From Rhodoferax sp. (GTDB lineage: Bacteria; Pseudomonadota; Gammaproteobacteria; Burkholderiales; Burkholderiaceae), in assembly GCA_028292075.1 (NCBI GenBank), contig JAQGNA010000176.1, positions 1-9,403 of the forward strand: a stretch of DNA of 9,403 nucleotides, read 5' to 3'. Shown piece by piece: positions 1 through 6,548 of this stretch (position 1 is the first letter of the stretch; every line of letters starts with the position of its first letter). The translations under genes and the position numbers were made by a program. Below the pieces are notes generated by a model. It was given only the letters and a program-made list of their open reading frames with translations. It searched no databases and had not been told where the DNA came from.

Positions 1-752
1 GCATGCTGGTGGCGACCGCCATCGGCTGGCTGATCGGCACGCTGGCCATCCGCCGCACCGGCATCTACTTCTCGATGATCACACTGGCGCTGTCGCAGAT
101 CGCCTACTTCCTTGCCGTGCAGATCCCGTGGACCGGCGGCGAGGACGGCATGCAGGGCATCCCGCGCGGCAAGCTGCTCGGGCTGGTCGACCTGTCGGTG
201 GACAATCACATGTACTACTTCACCCTGGCGGTTTTCGTGGCGGGCTTTCTGGCGATCCACCGCATCGTGCATTCGCCGTTCGGCCAGTCGCTCAAGGCGC
301 TGCGCGACAACGCCCCGCGGGCCGTATCACTGGGCTACGACACCGACCGCTGCAAGCTCTACGCGTTCATGCTGTCCGCGGCATTCACCGGCCTGGCCGG
401 CTCGATGAAGGCGCTGGTGCTGCAGCTGTCCGCCCTCAACGACGTCATGCTCACCACCTCGACCGAGACCCTGCTCATGACGCTGCTCGGCGGCCTCGGC
501 ACCAGCTGGGGCCCGGTGGTGGGCGCGGCGCTGGTCGTGAGCCTGCAGAACTACCTGGCCTCGCTGGGCGGGCTGGTCACCATCATCACCGGGCTGACCT
601 TCATCGTCTGCGTCTCGTTCTTCCGGCGCGGCATGGTCGGGGAATGGGAAGCCTGGCGACAGCGCCGCGGTGCCCGGCCCGGGCGGCCGAAGGCGCCACC
701 TGCGGCGGCCAGCCCGCACAATGCTCCCCTGAAAACCCCTGTCACCCCTTGA
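1..752 (+). CDS. livM: Branched-chain/polar amino acid ABC transporter permease, LivM type (5' end missing)
   Basis: This is one of the two membrane subunits of a LivFGHMJ/HAAT-type ABC importer, which passes an amino acid from a periplasmic binding protein across the inner membrane. The frame is open to the left edge. The ATG at 3 falls inside conserved family sequence ([16 protein letters not shown] follows), so roughly the first 90-100 residues are probably outside the window. Visible family marks are the [11 protein letters not shown] loop, the cytoplasmic coupling loop around [24 protein letters not shown], and the [17 protein letters not shown] segment, with several hydrophobic helices between them. 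After [10 protein letters not shown] there is a loose tail of about 30 residues rich in Ala, Pro and Arg. The gene ends 11 bp before the epimerase gene, so it is probably the last transporter gene of that operon. The substrate is not readable from the permease; hydroxyproline or a related amino acid is inferred from the neighbour. Confidence 0.9.
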   Translation, partial: MLVATAIGWLIGTLAIRRTGIYFSMITLALSQIAYFLAVQIPWTGGEDGMQGIPRGKLLGLVDLSVDNHMYYFTLAVFVAGFLAIHRIVHSPFGQSLKALRDNAPRAVSLGYDTDRCKLYAFMLSAAFTGLAGSMKALVLQLSALNDVMLTTSTETLLMTLLGGLGTSWGPVVGAALVVSLQNYLASLGGLVTIITGLTFIVCVSFFRRGMVGEWEAWRQRRGARPGRPKAPPAAASPHNAPLKTPVTP

Positions 753-763
753 AGACTGTCCTC

Positions 764-1756
764 ATGAAACGCATCCAGGTCATCGATTCCCATACCGGCG
801 GCGAGCCCACACGCCTCGTCATCGGCGGTTTTCCCGAGCTCGGCCACGGCAGCATGGCCGAACGCCGCGCCTTGCTGGCCGCCGAGCACGACGCCTGGCG
901 GGCCGCCACCGTGCTGGAGCCGCGTGGCAGCGACGTGGTGGTCGGGGCGCTGCTGTGCGAGCCGGTGTCGCCCGACGCAGCCGCCGGCGTGATCTTCTTC
1001 AACAACACCGGCTACCTCGGCATGTGCGGCCACGGCACGATCGGCCTGGTCGCCACCCTGGCGCACATGGGGCGCATCACCCAAGGCGAGCACCGCATCG
1101 AGACGCCGGTGGGCACCGTGACAGCCACCCTGCATGCCGACGGCGCGGTGAGCGTGCGGAACCTGCCGGCCTACCGGCATCTGCACCAGGTGGCCGTCGA
1201 GGTGCCGGGCCATGGCACGGTGCGCGGCGACGTGGCCTATGGGGGGAACTGGTTCTTTCTTGTCAACGACCACGGACAACGCCTGGCAAGCGACAACCTG
1301 CCCGCCCTCACGGCCTACACCTCGCTGCTGCGCGAGGCGCTGGCGGCACAAGGCGTCACCGGCCGCGATGGCGCGGAGATCGACCACATTGAAATTTTTG
1401 CCGAGGGCACCGAAAGGTTCGCAACCGGGGAACGCTCCCCCATGGCGGGCGCAGCGGCAAGCACGGGTAATACCTACCACAGCAAGAACTTCGTGCTGTG
1501 CCCCGGCCTGGCGTACGACCGCTCGCCCTGCGGCACGGGCACCAGTGCCAAGATCGCCTGCCTGGCCGCCGATGGCAAGCTCGCGCCAGGCGAGATCTGG
1601 CGCCAGGCCAGCGTGATCGGCAGCGTGTTCGAAGCCAGCTACACGCTGGAGGACGGCCAGGTCGTGCCCACGATCCGCGGCCGCGCGCACCTCAGCGCCG
1701 AAGCCACCCTCCTGATCGAAGACGACGACCCCTTCGGCTGGGGCATTCGCCTGTAG
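764..1756 (+). CDS. 4-hydroxyproline 2-epimerase (proline racemase family)
   Basis: A 330-residue cytoplasmic enzyme expected to interconvert trans-4-hydroxy-L-proline and cis-4-hydroxy-D-proline, the first step of bacterial hydroxyproline breakdown (called HypE or LhpA in pseudomonads). The N-terminus [13 protein letters not shown] is typical of the 4-hydroxyproline epimerase group. Both two-base-mechanism cysteines are present: Cys88 in MCGHGTIG and Cys256 in [12 protein letters not shown]. This argues against trans-3-hydroxyproline dehydratase, which has Thr in place of one of them. GGNWFF and GRAH blocks also fit. Compared with the Pseudomonas putida enzyme as I remember it (second Cys near 236), there is an insert of about 20 residues around 214-240. 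The ATG at 764 fits the family start, although no strong ribosome site precedes it. The gene lies between the livM-type permease and the GntR gene. Proline racemase activity is a less likely alternative. Confidence 0.93.
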   Translation: MKRIQVIDSHTGGEPTRLVIGGFPELGHGSMAERRALLAAEHDAWRAATVLEPRGSDVVVGALLCEPVSPDAAAGVIFFNNTGYLGMCGHGTIGLVATLAHMGRITQGEHRIETPVGTVTATLHADGAVSVRNLPAYRHLHQVAVEVPGHGTVRGDVAYGGNWFFLVNDHGQRLASDNLPALTAYTSLLREALAAQGVTGRDGAEIDHIEIFAEGTERFATGERSPMAGAAASTGNTYHSKNFVLCPGLAYDRSPCGTGTSAKIACLAADGKLAPGEIWRQASVIGSVFEASYTLEDGQVVPTIRGRAHLSAEATLLIEDDDPFGWGIRL

Positions 1757-2464
1757 ATGAACCATAGCCTGAAGATGAAGCCGCCCATGACACCCGCGCT
1801 CGCCTCGCCCATGGCCCCGGCCGCCGCGCCCAAGCGCCGTGCGGCCGACATCGCCTTCGACGCGCTCGAGACGATGATCGCCACGCTGCAGCTCGAGCCG
1901 GGCAGCCCGGTGGTCGAAGGCGAGCTGGCCGAACGCACCGGCCTGGGCCGAACGCCGGTGCGCGAGGCGCTGTTGCGCATGGTGTCGAGCGGGCTGATCG
2001 TGCAGCAGCCGCGGCGTGGCCTGCTGGTGTCGAACATCGACCTGGCCGACCACCTCGACGTGGTGCAGACGCGGCGCGTGCTCGAATGCCTGATCGCCGG
2101 CTGCTCGGCCCGCCGTGCCACCGCACGCCAGCGCAAGGACATCGTGCTCTGCGCGGCCAAGATGGTGAAGGCCGCCGCCCGTGCCAACCTGAACGAATAC
2201 ATGGCGGCCGACCACGAGCTCGACCAGGTGAACCATCAGGCCAGCCACAACCTGTCGGCAGTGAAATGCGTGGTGCCGCTGATCGTGCAGTCTCGCCGCT
2301 TCTGGTATGCCTACCAGCACGAGGGCGAGATCACCGAAGGCGCCAAGGCCCACATGCTGCTGGCCGAAGGCATTGCCTCGGGCGACGAGTCGGTGGCGGT
2401 CGCGGGGGCCAACCAGCTCATGGATTACCTCGAACAGTTCGCCCGGCGGGTGATCGACAAGTAG
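1757..2464 (+). CDS. GntR family transcriptional regulator, FCD (FadR-like) subgroup
   Basis: A 235-residue DNA-binding regulator. A winged helix at about 31-92 has the GntR recognition segment TGLGRTPVREALLRMVSSGLI (61-81), followed by an all-helical FCD effector domain (about 95-232). Its ATG directly follows the epimerase stop codon (TAG then ATG), so it is probably co-translated and likely controls this amino acid operon. Later in-frame starts at 1775, 1787 and 1811 are possible because the first 25 residues are low in information and the conserved domain begins near Lys26. In the FCD domain the usual Asp-x3-His pair reads Asp152-x3-Asp156, with the aligned Asn at 165. His199 is kept, but no His follows it. 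Two of the usual metal-binding His ligands therefore seem to be lost, which may change effector binding. Effector and operator are unknown. Confidence 0.9.
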   Translation: MNHSLKMKPPMTPALASPMAPAAAPKRRAADIAFDALETMIATLQLEPGSPVVEGELAERTGLGRTPVREALLRMVSSGLIVQQPRRGLLVSNIDLADHLDVVQTRRVLECLIAGCSARRATARQRKDIVLCAAKMVKAAARANLNEYMAADHELDQVNHQASHNLSAVKCVVPLIVQSRRFWYAYQHEGEITEGAKAHMLLAEGIASGDESVAVAGANQLMDYLEQFARRVIDK

Positions 2465-2516
2465 CGACCGAATTGCGGCGGTCCGGACCTCATCTGCCCG
2501 CCCGAGACGCCACGCA

Positions 2517-2547
2517 AAACGGCGGCCCAGGGCCGCCGTTTGTCCTT
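2517..2547. terminator. Bidirectional rho-independent terminator
   Basis: A perfect 11-bp stem (2517-2527 pairs with 2531-2541, GC core flanked by AAA/TTT) has a 3-nt loop. On the + strand it runs into TTTGTCCTT and on the - strand into TTTTGCG. It lies between the convergent GntR and glycine-zipper genes and can serve both. Confidence 0.88.
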
Positions 2548-2589
2548 GTGGCCATCACCGGCCGAAGCCGGCGCTGGCCGATTGGCTGC

Positions 2590-3354
2590 TTAGCCGTTGC
2601 CGTTCGCCAGGCGCAGGTTCTTGCCTTCGACGATCACACGCGAGCCCACTGGCACATCGCTCGAAATGTCCATGCTGCGGTGGGTGCCGTTGTCCATGCG
2701 CACCCGCACCTGGTAAACGGTGACCTTGTTCATGTTTTTCTCGACCGTGTTGCCGGCATAGGCACCGCCGGCGGCGCCGAGCACCGACATGGCCGTCTTG
2801 CCGTTGCCACCGCCCACCTGGTGGCCCAACAGGCCGCCGAGCACGCCACCCGCCACGGTGCCGATGCCGATGGTGGTGTTGCCGACGTTCACGCCGTTGA
2901 CCTTGCCGGGGCGCTGCACCGCCTGCACGCTCTCCACGGTGCCGCAGGTGCTGCAGACGTCGTTGCGCGCCACGGTGGCCGGCGCCTTGGGCTGCACGTA
3001 GGTGGTGTTGTTGCTGGCGTATTGGTTGACCGGCTGGGGCGCCGGTGCGCGGGCCACCGGGGCTTGCACGGGCGCTTGCATCGGCGCGGTCACCGGTGCG
3101 AGTGTCTGTGGTGCCAGCGAGGGTGCATTGGCTGCATTGGATGCATTGGCTGCATTGGCCACTGGCGCGTACAGGCCAGGGGCGGCAGTCGGCACGCCCA
3201 CGTTCGCCTCGGTGCGATTGCCGACGAGGGCGGCGGTCAGCGCCAGCACGGTGACGCCGAGCACGGCGACGATGGCCACCAGCATCTTGTTGCGCTGCAT
3301 GTGGTCGGCGAGGCCGGGCTGGCCGGAGGAAGAATTGGTTTGGTTGGTTTCCAT
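2590..3354 (-). CDS. Membrane-anchored glycine-zipper (2TM/Rick_17kDa-like) envelope protein
   Basis: A 254-residue protein. Residues 1-23 are polar, 24-45 form one transmembrane helix, and 46-130 are an Ala/Pro/Asn-rich linker. A CxxC pair (Cys134, Cys137 in CSTCGTVESV) follows. Residues about 163-202 form a glycine zipper (GTVAGGVLGGLLGHQVGGG, then GAAGGAYAG), and the tail (about 212-250) resembles the C-terminal strand region of SlyB-like proteins. The family is linked to the cell envelope, but no precise function is known. I chose the ATG at 3354 because AGGAG lies 6 nt upstream (3361-3365 on the - strand). An in-frame ATG at 3378 lacks such a site. Unlike SlyB there is no lipobox Cys at the N-terminus, so it should be anchored by its helix, with the CxxC on the periplasmic side. 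A lone TTGACA at 3395-3400 on this strand could be a -35 box, but I see no convincing -10. Confidence 0.85.
   Translation of the reverse strand: METNQTNSSSGQPGLADHMQRNKMLVAIVAVLGVTVLALTAALVGNRTEANVGVPTAAPGLYAPVANAANASNAANAPSLAPQTLAPVTAPMQAPVQAPVARAPAPQPVNQYASNNTTYVQPKAPATVARNDVCSTCGTVESVQAVQRPGKVNGVNVGNTTIGIGTVAGGVLGGLLGHQVGGGNGKTAMSVLGAAGGAYAGNTVEKNMNKVTVYQVRVRMDNGTHRSMDISSDVPVGSRVIVEGKNLRLANGNG
3124..3159. repeat. Four tandem 9-bp repeats inside the glycine-zipper gene
   Basis: TGCATTGGC is repeated four times head to tail (one copy ends in A). On the coding strand it writes alternating Ala-Asn-Ala triplets (about residues 66-77) in the low-complexity linker. Copy number can change by slippage without breaking the frame, so linker length may vary among strains. 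Confidence 0.85.
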
Positions 3355-3486
3355 GATGGACTCCTTTGACAGGTTCACCGTTGTACCAGCCCGCTGTCAA
3401 CGGCTTGTAGGACGAGAGTTAAGAAAGTAAGCGGACGTTGCGCCGAGCTGACCGCCCGGCCGTAGCAGGTCGGCAGTTGAAGACAC

Positions 3487-3615
3487 GCGTGCCGCTGGTG
3501 GGCGTTGTGATCTTGCGTGCCAAAGTGGCCGGCACGCGCAACAATAGCGCCTGCATCTCTGCCTTGCCCCAACGCACCCACCCTCATGAAAAAATCAAAC
3601 CCATCCCTGGCACGC
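3487..3615. promoter_or_regulatory. Four copies of GCGTGCC upstream of tctD
   Basis: The 7-mer occurs directly at 3487-3493 and 3515-3521 and inverted (GGCACGC) at 3531-3537 and 3609-3615. The middle two form a perfect 7-bp dyad with a 9-nt spacer. They lie in the 295-bp gap between the divergent glycine-zipper gene and tctD, and could be operator sites for TctD itself or another regulator. No clear -35/-10 pair was found here; an AACAAT/CAATAG stretch at 3540-3547 is the only -10-like element I noticed. The regulatory role is inferred from the clustering alone. Confidence 0.35.
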
Positions 3616-3648
3616 CGCATGGCCCACGCCATCTACCTCGCGCACTGA
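3586..3648 (+). CDS. Possible 20-residue leader peptide upstream of tctD
   Basis: The frame starts ATG AAA AAA and codes for 20 residues, basic at the start (MKKSNPSLARRMAH...). It ends in TGA at 3646-3648, one base before the tctD ATG at 3650. It has no good Shine-Dalgarno site, and neither does tctD, so ribosomes ending here could restart on tctD. It may be a translated coupling peptide or simply a chance frame. Codon use gives little help at this length. Confidence 0.25.
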   Translation: MKKSNPSLARRMAHAIYLAH

Positions 3649-3649
3649 C

Positions 3650-4372
3650 ATGCGCCTGCTGCTTGTCGAAGACGAAGCCGAAATGGCCGCCTGGCTGCTG
3701 CGAGCATTCAGGCAAAGCAGCCATGTGGCCGACCACGCACCCGACGCCCGCACCGCCGAATCGCTGCTGGCCGGCAACGACTACGACGCTGTGGTGCTCG
3801 ATCTGCGCCTGCCCGACCGCCATGGCCTGGCCCTGCTGGCCGACATCCGAAAGGCCGGCGATCGCACACCGGTGCTGGTGCTCACCGCCCAAGGCTCACT
3901 GCAGGACCGCGTGAAAGGCCTCAACGTCGGCGCCGATGATTTCCTGACCAAGCCTTTCGCGATCGAAGAGCTGGAGGCGCGACTTTCCGCGCTGGTGCGA
4001 CGCACGCGCGGCAACGCACATGCGGCACTCCAGTGCGGTTCGCTCGCCTGTCCACATGACGGCCGGGCATTCACGCTGGGCGGCGCGCTGCTGCAGCTCA
4101 CGCCCCGTGAAAGCGCCGCGCTGTACGTGCTGCTGGCCCGCAGCGGCACGCCGGTGGAAAAGTCGCACCTGTCGGGCAAGGTGTTTCCGACGGACAGCCA
4201 TGCCGGGCCCGATGCCATCGAGCTGGTGTTGCACCGTCTGCGCCGCAAGCTTTCCGGCGGCGACGTGCGCATCGTCACCGTGCGAGGACTTGGCTACATG
4301 CTGGAGGCCACGGTCATTGGACTCGGCGGCGGCGGTGGCGCTGGCACCGAGACGCCGGCCACACCGGCATGA
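3650..4372 (+). CDS. tctD: OmpR-family response regulator, TctD-like
   Basis: A 240-residue cytoplasmic two-component regulator. The receiver domain (1-118) carries the acidic pair Glu7/Asp8, phospho-acceptor Asp51 in VVLDLRLP, Thr79 and Lys101 in LTKPF. A winged-helix DNA-binding domain (about 126-220) contains the IELVLHRLRRKL recognition helix and ends at VRGLGYML. The last 20 residues are a Gly/Thr/Pro tail with no known role. The tctE kinase gene follows 22 bp downstream and tctBA lie further on, which is why I call it TctD and not the similar QseB/PmrA group. It should switch on the tctBA transporter in response to the TctE ligand, a tri- or dicarboxylate in known cases. The start is the only one that keeps the full receiver domain; it lacks a ribosome site. 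Confidence 0.88.
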   Translation: MRLLLVEDEAEMAAWLLRAFRQSSHVADHAPDARTAESLLAGNDYDAVVLDLRLPDRHGLALLADIRKAGDRTPVLVLTAQGSLQDRVKGLNVGADDFLTKPFAIEELEARLSALVRRTRGNAHAALQCGSLACPHDGRAFTLGGALLQLTPRESAALYVLLARSGTPVEKSHLSGKVFPTDSHAGPDAIELVLHRLRRKLSGGDVRIVTVRGLGYMLEATVIGLGGGGGAGTETPATPA

Positions 4373-4394
4373 CGTCACAGGCTGCGGCGCGCGC

Positions 4395-6146
4395 ATGAAG
4401 ATCCTCCGGACCGACCCCGACCGCTTCGGCATTCGCGCGCGGCTGCTGACGCTGCTGATCCCGGGCATTCTCGGTTTGCTGGCAATGGACAGCTGGAGCG
4501 ACTACCACGCAATGCGCAACCTCGTGCAGGACGCCTACGACCGCGCCATGCTGGAGTCGGTCAACGCGCTGCGCAGCGGCGTCGGCCTGGCGCCGGACGG
4601 CTCTCTGCGGCTGAACGCGCCGCCGTTCGTCCTGCGGACCTTGCAGGACGAAAGCGGGCCGCGGCACCGCCACCTGCATGTCGGGCTGACACCGCTGGGC
4701 ACCGCCACGGTGGCCGCACCCTTGTCCGCACCGCACACGTCGATCGGTGCACCCGCGGAACGCCTCCTGCTCGGCCAGGCCGACCTGCCGGAGCCTCCCC
4801 TGCCACCGCCCCCGTCGCCGCCGCCACGGCCGCCCCTGCGCCCACCATTGCCGCCGCCCATGCCCACGGTGGACAACCCGCCCGGGCAGCCATCGCCCAC
4901 CGCAACCACCACGCACGGCACCGCCACCAACCTCAACGCCATGGCCCAGAGCCCGGCGGCCGCGGCCGTCACCACCTGGTACGACAGCCACTACGACGGT
5001 GGTCCGGTCCGGCTGGTGGCGCAACGCAGCCGGGTCGTCGATGGCCACGGCCAGGCCTATGATTTGTTGATTCAGGTGTCGGAGAGCACCGGCCCGCGAG
5101 GGCTGGCGCAGGCGGCGGCCGCTCAACAGGCCTTGCTGCGCGACGCCCGCATGGTGCTCGTCGTCATCCTGCTGGTGTGGCTCGGGGTCACCTGGTCGTT
5201 GCGGCCGCTCGAGCGGCTGCGCCGGTCGGTGCTGGCAAGCAAGCCCTATGAGTTGAAGACGCTCGACACCAGCGATGTGCCGCACGAGGTGGCACCGCTG
5301 GTCGCTGCGGTGAACCAGCATGTGGCCAGCTACCGCGAGCTGCTCGACCAGCAGTCGCAGTTCCTGGCCGATGCCTCGCACCAGCTGCGCACGCCGCTGG
5401 CCATCATGATGACCCAGGCCGGCGTGGCGCTGCGCGAGAAGGACCCGGCGCAGCACGTCGCCACGCTGCGCGCGATCATCGCGCAGGTGTCGCGCAGCCG
5501 GCGGCTGTGCGAGCAGCTGCTGTCGCTGGCACATGCGAGCGACTCCACGCCGGCGGTCGACACGCCGCAGCGCGTGGACCTGGAAGCGGTGGCCAAGAAC
5601 GTGGTGCTGCAGCACCTCACGCTGGCCCACGAGAAGCACCAGGACCTGGGCTGGGTCGGCACACCGGACTGCGAAACCACGACAGCGCCCGGCCTGGCCC
5701 ACGCGCCGGAGGCCGTGCCGGTGCTGGCCCGCGGCGCCGAGCTGCACGAGGCCTTGTCGAACCTGGTGCACAACGCCATCGTCTACACGCCGCCCGGCGG
5801 CCAGATCACCGTGACGGTCCGCCGCGATGGCGGCATGGCCCGGGCCGAGGTGCAGGACAGCGGCCCGGGCATTCCGGCCGCGCGCCGAGCCGGGGTGTTC
5901 GAGCGCTTCCACCACGGCGGGACGCCCGCCGACCGGGCCCAGCCGGGTGCCCCGCACGGTGCCGGCCTGGGCATGGCCATCGCCCGCGCCTACGCCAGGC
6001 GCAACGGTGGCGACATCGAACTGGCCGGCGCGAGCTTGTTGGACGTGGCTGCCGTCGGCTTCGGAGGCGATCCGGTGCGCACCACGGGGCTTCGCGCCAT
6101 CCTCAGCCTGCCACTGGCAGAGGCCCACGAAACCAGGATCAGCTGA
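4395..6146 (+). CDS. tctE: TctE-like sensor histidine kinase with a proline-rich sensor insert
   Basis: A 583-residue inner-membrane kinase, larger than the usual 460-480 or so for TctE. TM1 is at about 17-31, a periplasmic 2CSK_N-type sensor lies between the helices, and TM2 is at about 253-271. The phosphorylated His329 lies in DASHQLRTP. The ATPase domain has the N box (SNLVHNAIVYTP, Asn460), G1 box DSGPGIP (488-494), F box FERFHHGG and G2 box GAGLG (522-526). The sensor keeps the family's GD-LP-P-like spot (LLLGQADLPEP) and the YDSHYDGGPVRLVA strand. Between them sits a Pro-rich stretch (131-168) and a Thr/Ala linker not usual for the family. Its partner is TctD, 22 bp upstream. The ATG at 4395 is the first plausible start and has no clear ribosome site, so coupling to tctD is likely. 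The ligand is unknown; a carboxylate is expected from the neighbours. Confidence 0.88.
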   Translation: MKILRTDPDRFGIRARLLTLLIPGILGLLAMDSWSDYHAMRNLVQDAYDRAMLESVNALRSGVGLAPDGSLRLNAPPFVLRTLQDESGPRHRHLHVGLTPLGTATVAAPLSAPHTSIGAPAERLLLGQADLPEPPLPPPPSPPPRPPLRPPLPPPMPTVDNPPGQPSPTATTTHGTATNLNAMAQSPAAAAVTTWYDSHYDGGPVRLVAQRSRVVDGHGQAYDLLIQVSESTGPRGLAQAAAAQQALLRDARMVLVVILLVWLGVTWSLRPLERLRRSVLASKPYELKTLDTSDVPHEVAPLVAAVNQHVASYRELLDQQSQFLADASHQLRTPLAIMMTQAGVALREKDPAQHVATLRAIIAQVSRSRRLCEQLLSLAHASDSTPAVDTPQRVDLEAVAKNVVLQHLTLAHEKHQDLGWVGTPDCETTTAPGLAHAPEAVPVLARGAELHEALSNLVHNAIVYTPPGGQITVTVRRDGGMARAEVQDSGPGIPAARRAGVFERFHHGGTPADRAQPGAPHGAGLGMAIARAYARRNGGDIELAGASLLDVAAVGFGGDPVRTTGLRAILSLPLAEAHETRIS

Positions 6147-6188
6147 AGCGAGCCGCTGCGATGCGTCACGGAGACATGCGGTCTGGCG

Positions 6189-6392
6189 TCAGGCGGTCAC
6201 AGGGCCGCTGTCCTCCCTGATCTTGGTGGTGGCGGTGGCGTTTTCGTCGCCGATGATCAGGCCGAAGGTGAGCAGGACCGTGCCGATGCCAAAAATGCCG
6301 AGCGTGGCCCAGAAGTGGCCAGCCTCGGCACCCAGCGGCCCTATGGGGCCACGGGTTTTCCTGGTGAGGGATAACACGTATTCCGCAGCCAC
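6189..6392 (-). CDS. Possible small single-helix membrane protein, antisense between tctE and tctB
   Basis: A 67-residue frame with a GTG start (a second GTG is at 6377) and no internal ATG. Residues about 27-49 form one plausible transmembrane helix (FWATLGIFGIGTVLLTFGLI), followed by a charged, Thr/Ala-rich C-terminus. In the second half most codons end in G or C (GGC CTG ATC ATC GGC GAC), as in a real gene of this genome; the first half is less convincing. It converges with tctE and would be divergent from tctB. The ribosome site is weak (GAGG touching the GTG). I do not recognise a family. If it is real, tctDE and tctBA are separate transcription units; if not, 6147-6485 is a long untranslated spacer. 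Confidence 0.38.
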   Translation of the reverse strand: MAAEYVLSLTRKTRGPIGPLGAEAGHFWATLGIFGIGTVLLTFGLIIGDENATATTKIREDSGPVTA

Positions 6393-6402
6393 CTCGACAA
6401 AA

Positions 6403-6454
6403 CGAAAGCCGATTGGAAGCGTCGCTTTCTACCATCCGCTCCAACCCGAAAGCC
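6403..6454. promoter_or_regulatory. Repeat cluster upstream of tctB, candidate TctD operator
   Basis: CGAAAGCC occurs at 6403-6410 and again at 6447-6454, exactly 44 bp apart. Between them are an 11-bp perfect palindrome AAGCGTCGCTT (6417-6427) and an inverted GCTTTC (6424-6429) that pairs with GAAAGC at 6404-6409. The cluster lies 30-80 bp upstream of the ribosome site at 6475-6479, a normal place for activator sites. A role in TctD binding is inferred from position and symmetry only. Confidence 0.35.
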
Positions 6455-6485
6455 CTACCGGCCCGGACAACCCAAGGAGACGCGG

Positions 6486-6548
6486 ATGCAAAGTCCTACA
6501 CCGAAGACATGGCCCTGCCCGGCGGCAGCGTGGAGCCGCCTGCCATGA
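6486..6548 (+). CDS. Possible 20-residue leader peptide overlapping the tctB start
   Basis: A strong ribosome site AAGGAG (6474-6479) stands 6 nt before the ATG at 6486, the best-placed site near tctB. The frame codes for 20 residues, rich in Pro, Trp and Ala (two Trp, one Cys). Its TGA (6546-6548) overlaps the tctB ATG (6545-6547) as ATGA. This is the usual layout for translational coupling. The peptide is out of frame with tctB. It could also mark a start upstream of a frameshift, but TctB already has a complete N-terminus at 6545. Confidence 0.42.
   Translation: MQSPTPKTWPCPAAAWSRLP

Noticed and set aside
128..763. Upstream extension of the epimerase frame into livM
   Set aside because: It overlaps the real LivM frame and has an Arg/Gly/Pro-rich shadow composition. 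The family N-terminus begins at 764.
551..2353. 600-codon open frame on the - strand opposite the epimerase and GntR genes
   Set aside because: The product is His/Gly/Ala/Arg-rich with no domain, and it lies over two well-supported genes. It is an antisense artefact of high GC.
2086..3369. 427-codon + strand frame across the GntR end, the terminator and the glycine-zipper gene
   Set aside because: It runs through a strong terminator and the opposite-strand gene and has no domain.
3366..3371. TTGACA on the + strand as a tctD promoter -35 box
   Set aside because: No -10-like sequence at 16-18 bp. It is about 280 bp from tctD and overlaps the ribosome-site region of the opposite gene.
4797..4860. 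G-quadruplex on the - strand over the proline-rich codons
   Set aside because: The G runs are separated by loops of uneven length, up to about 19 nt, so a stable quadruplex is doubtful. Codon bias for Pro explains the runs.
4314..6128. 604-codon open frame on the - strand opposite tctE
   Set aside because: Low-complexity Arg/His/Gln product in the mirror frame of a complete kinase gene.
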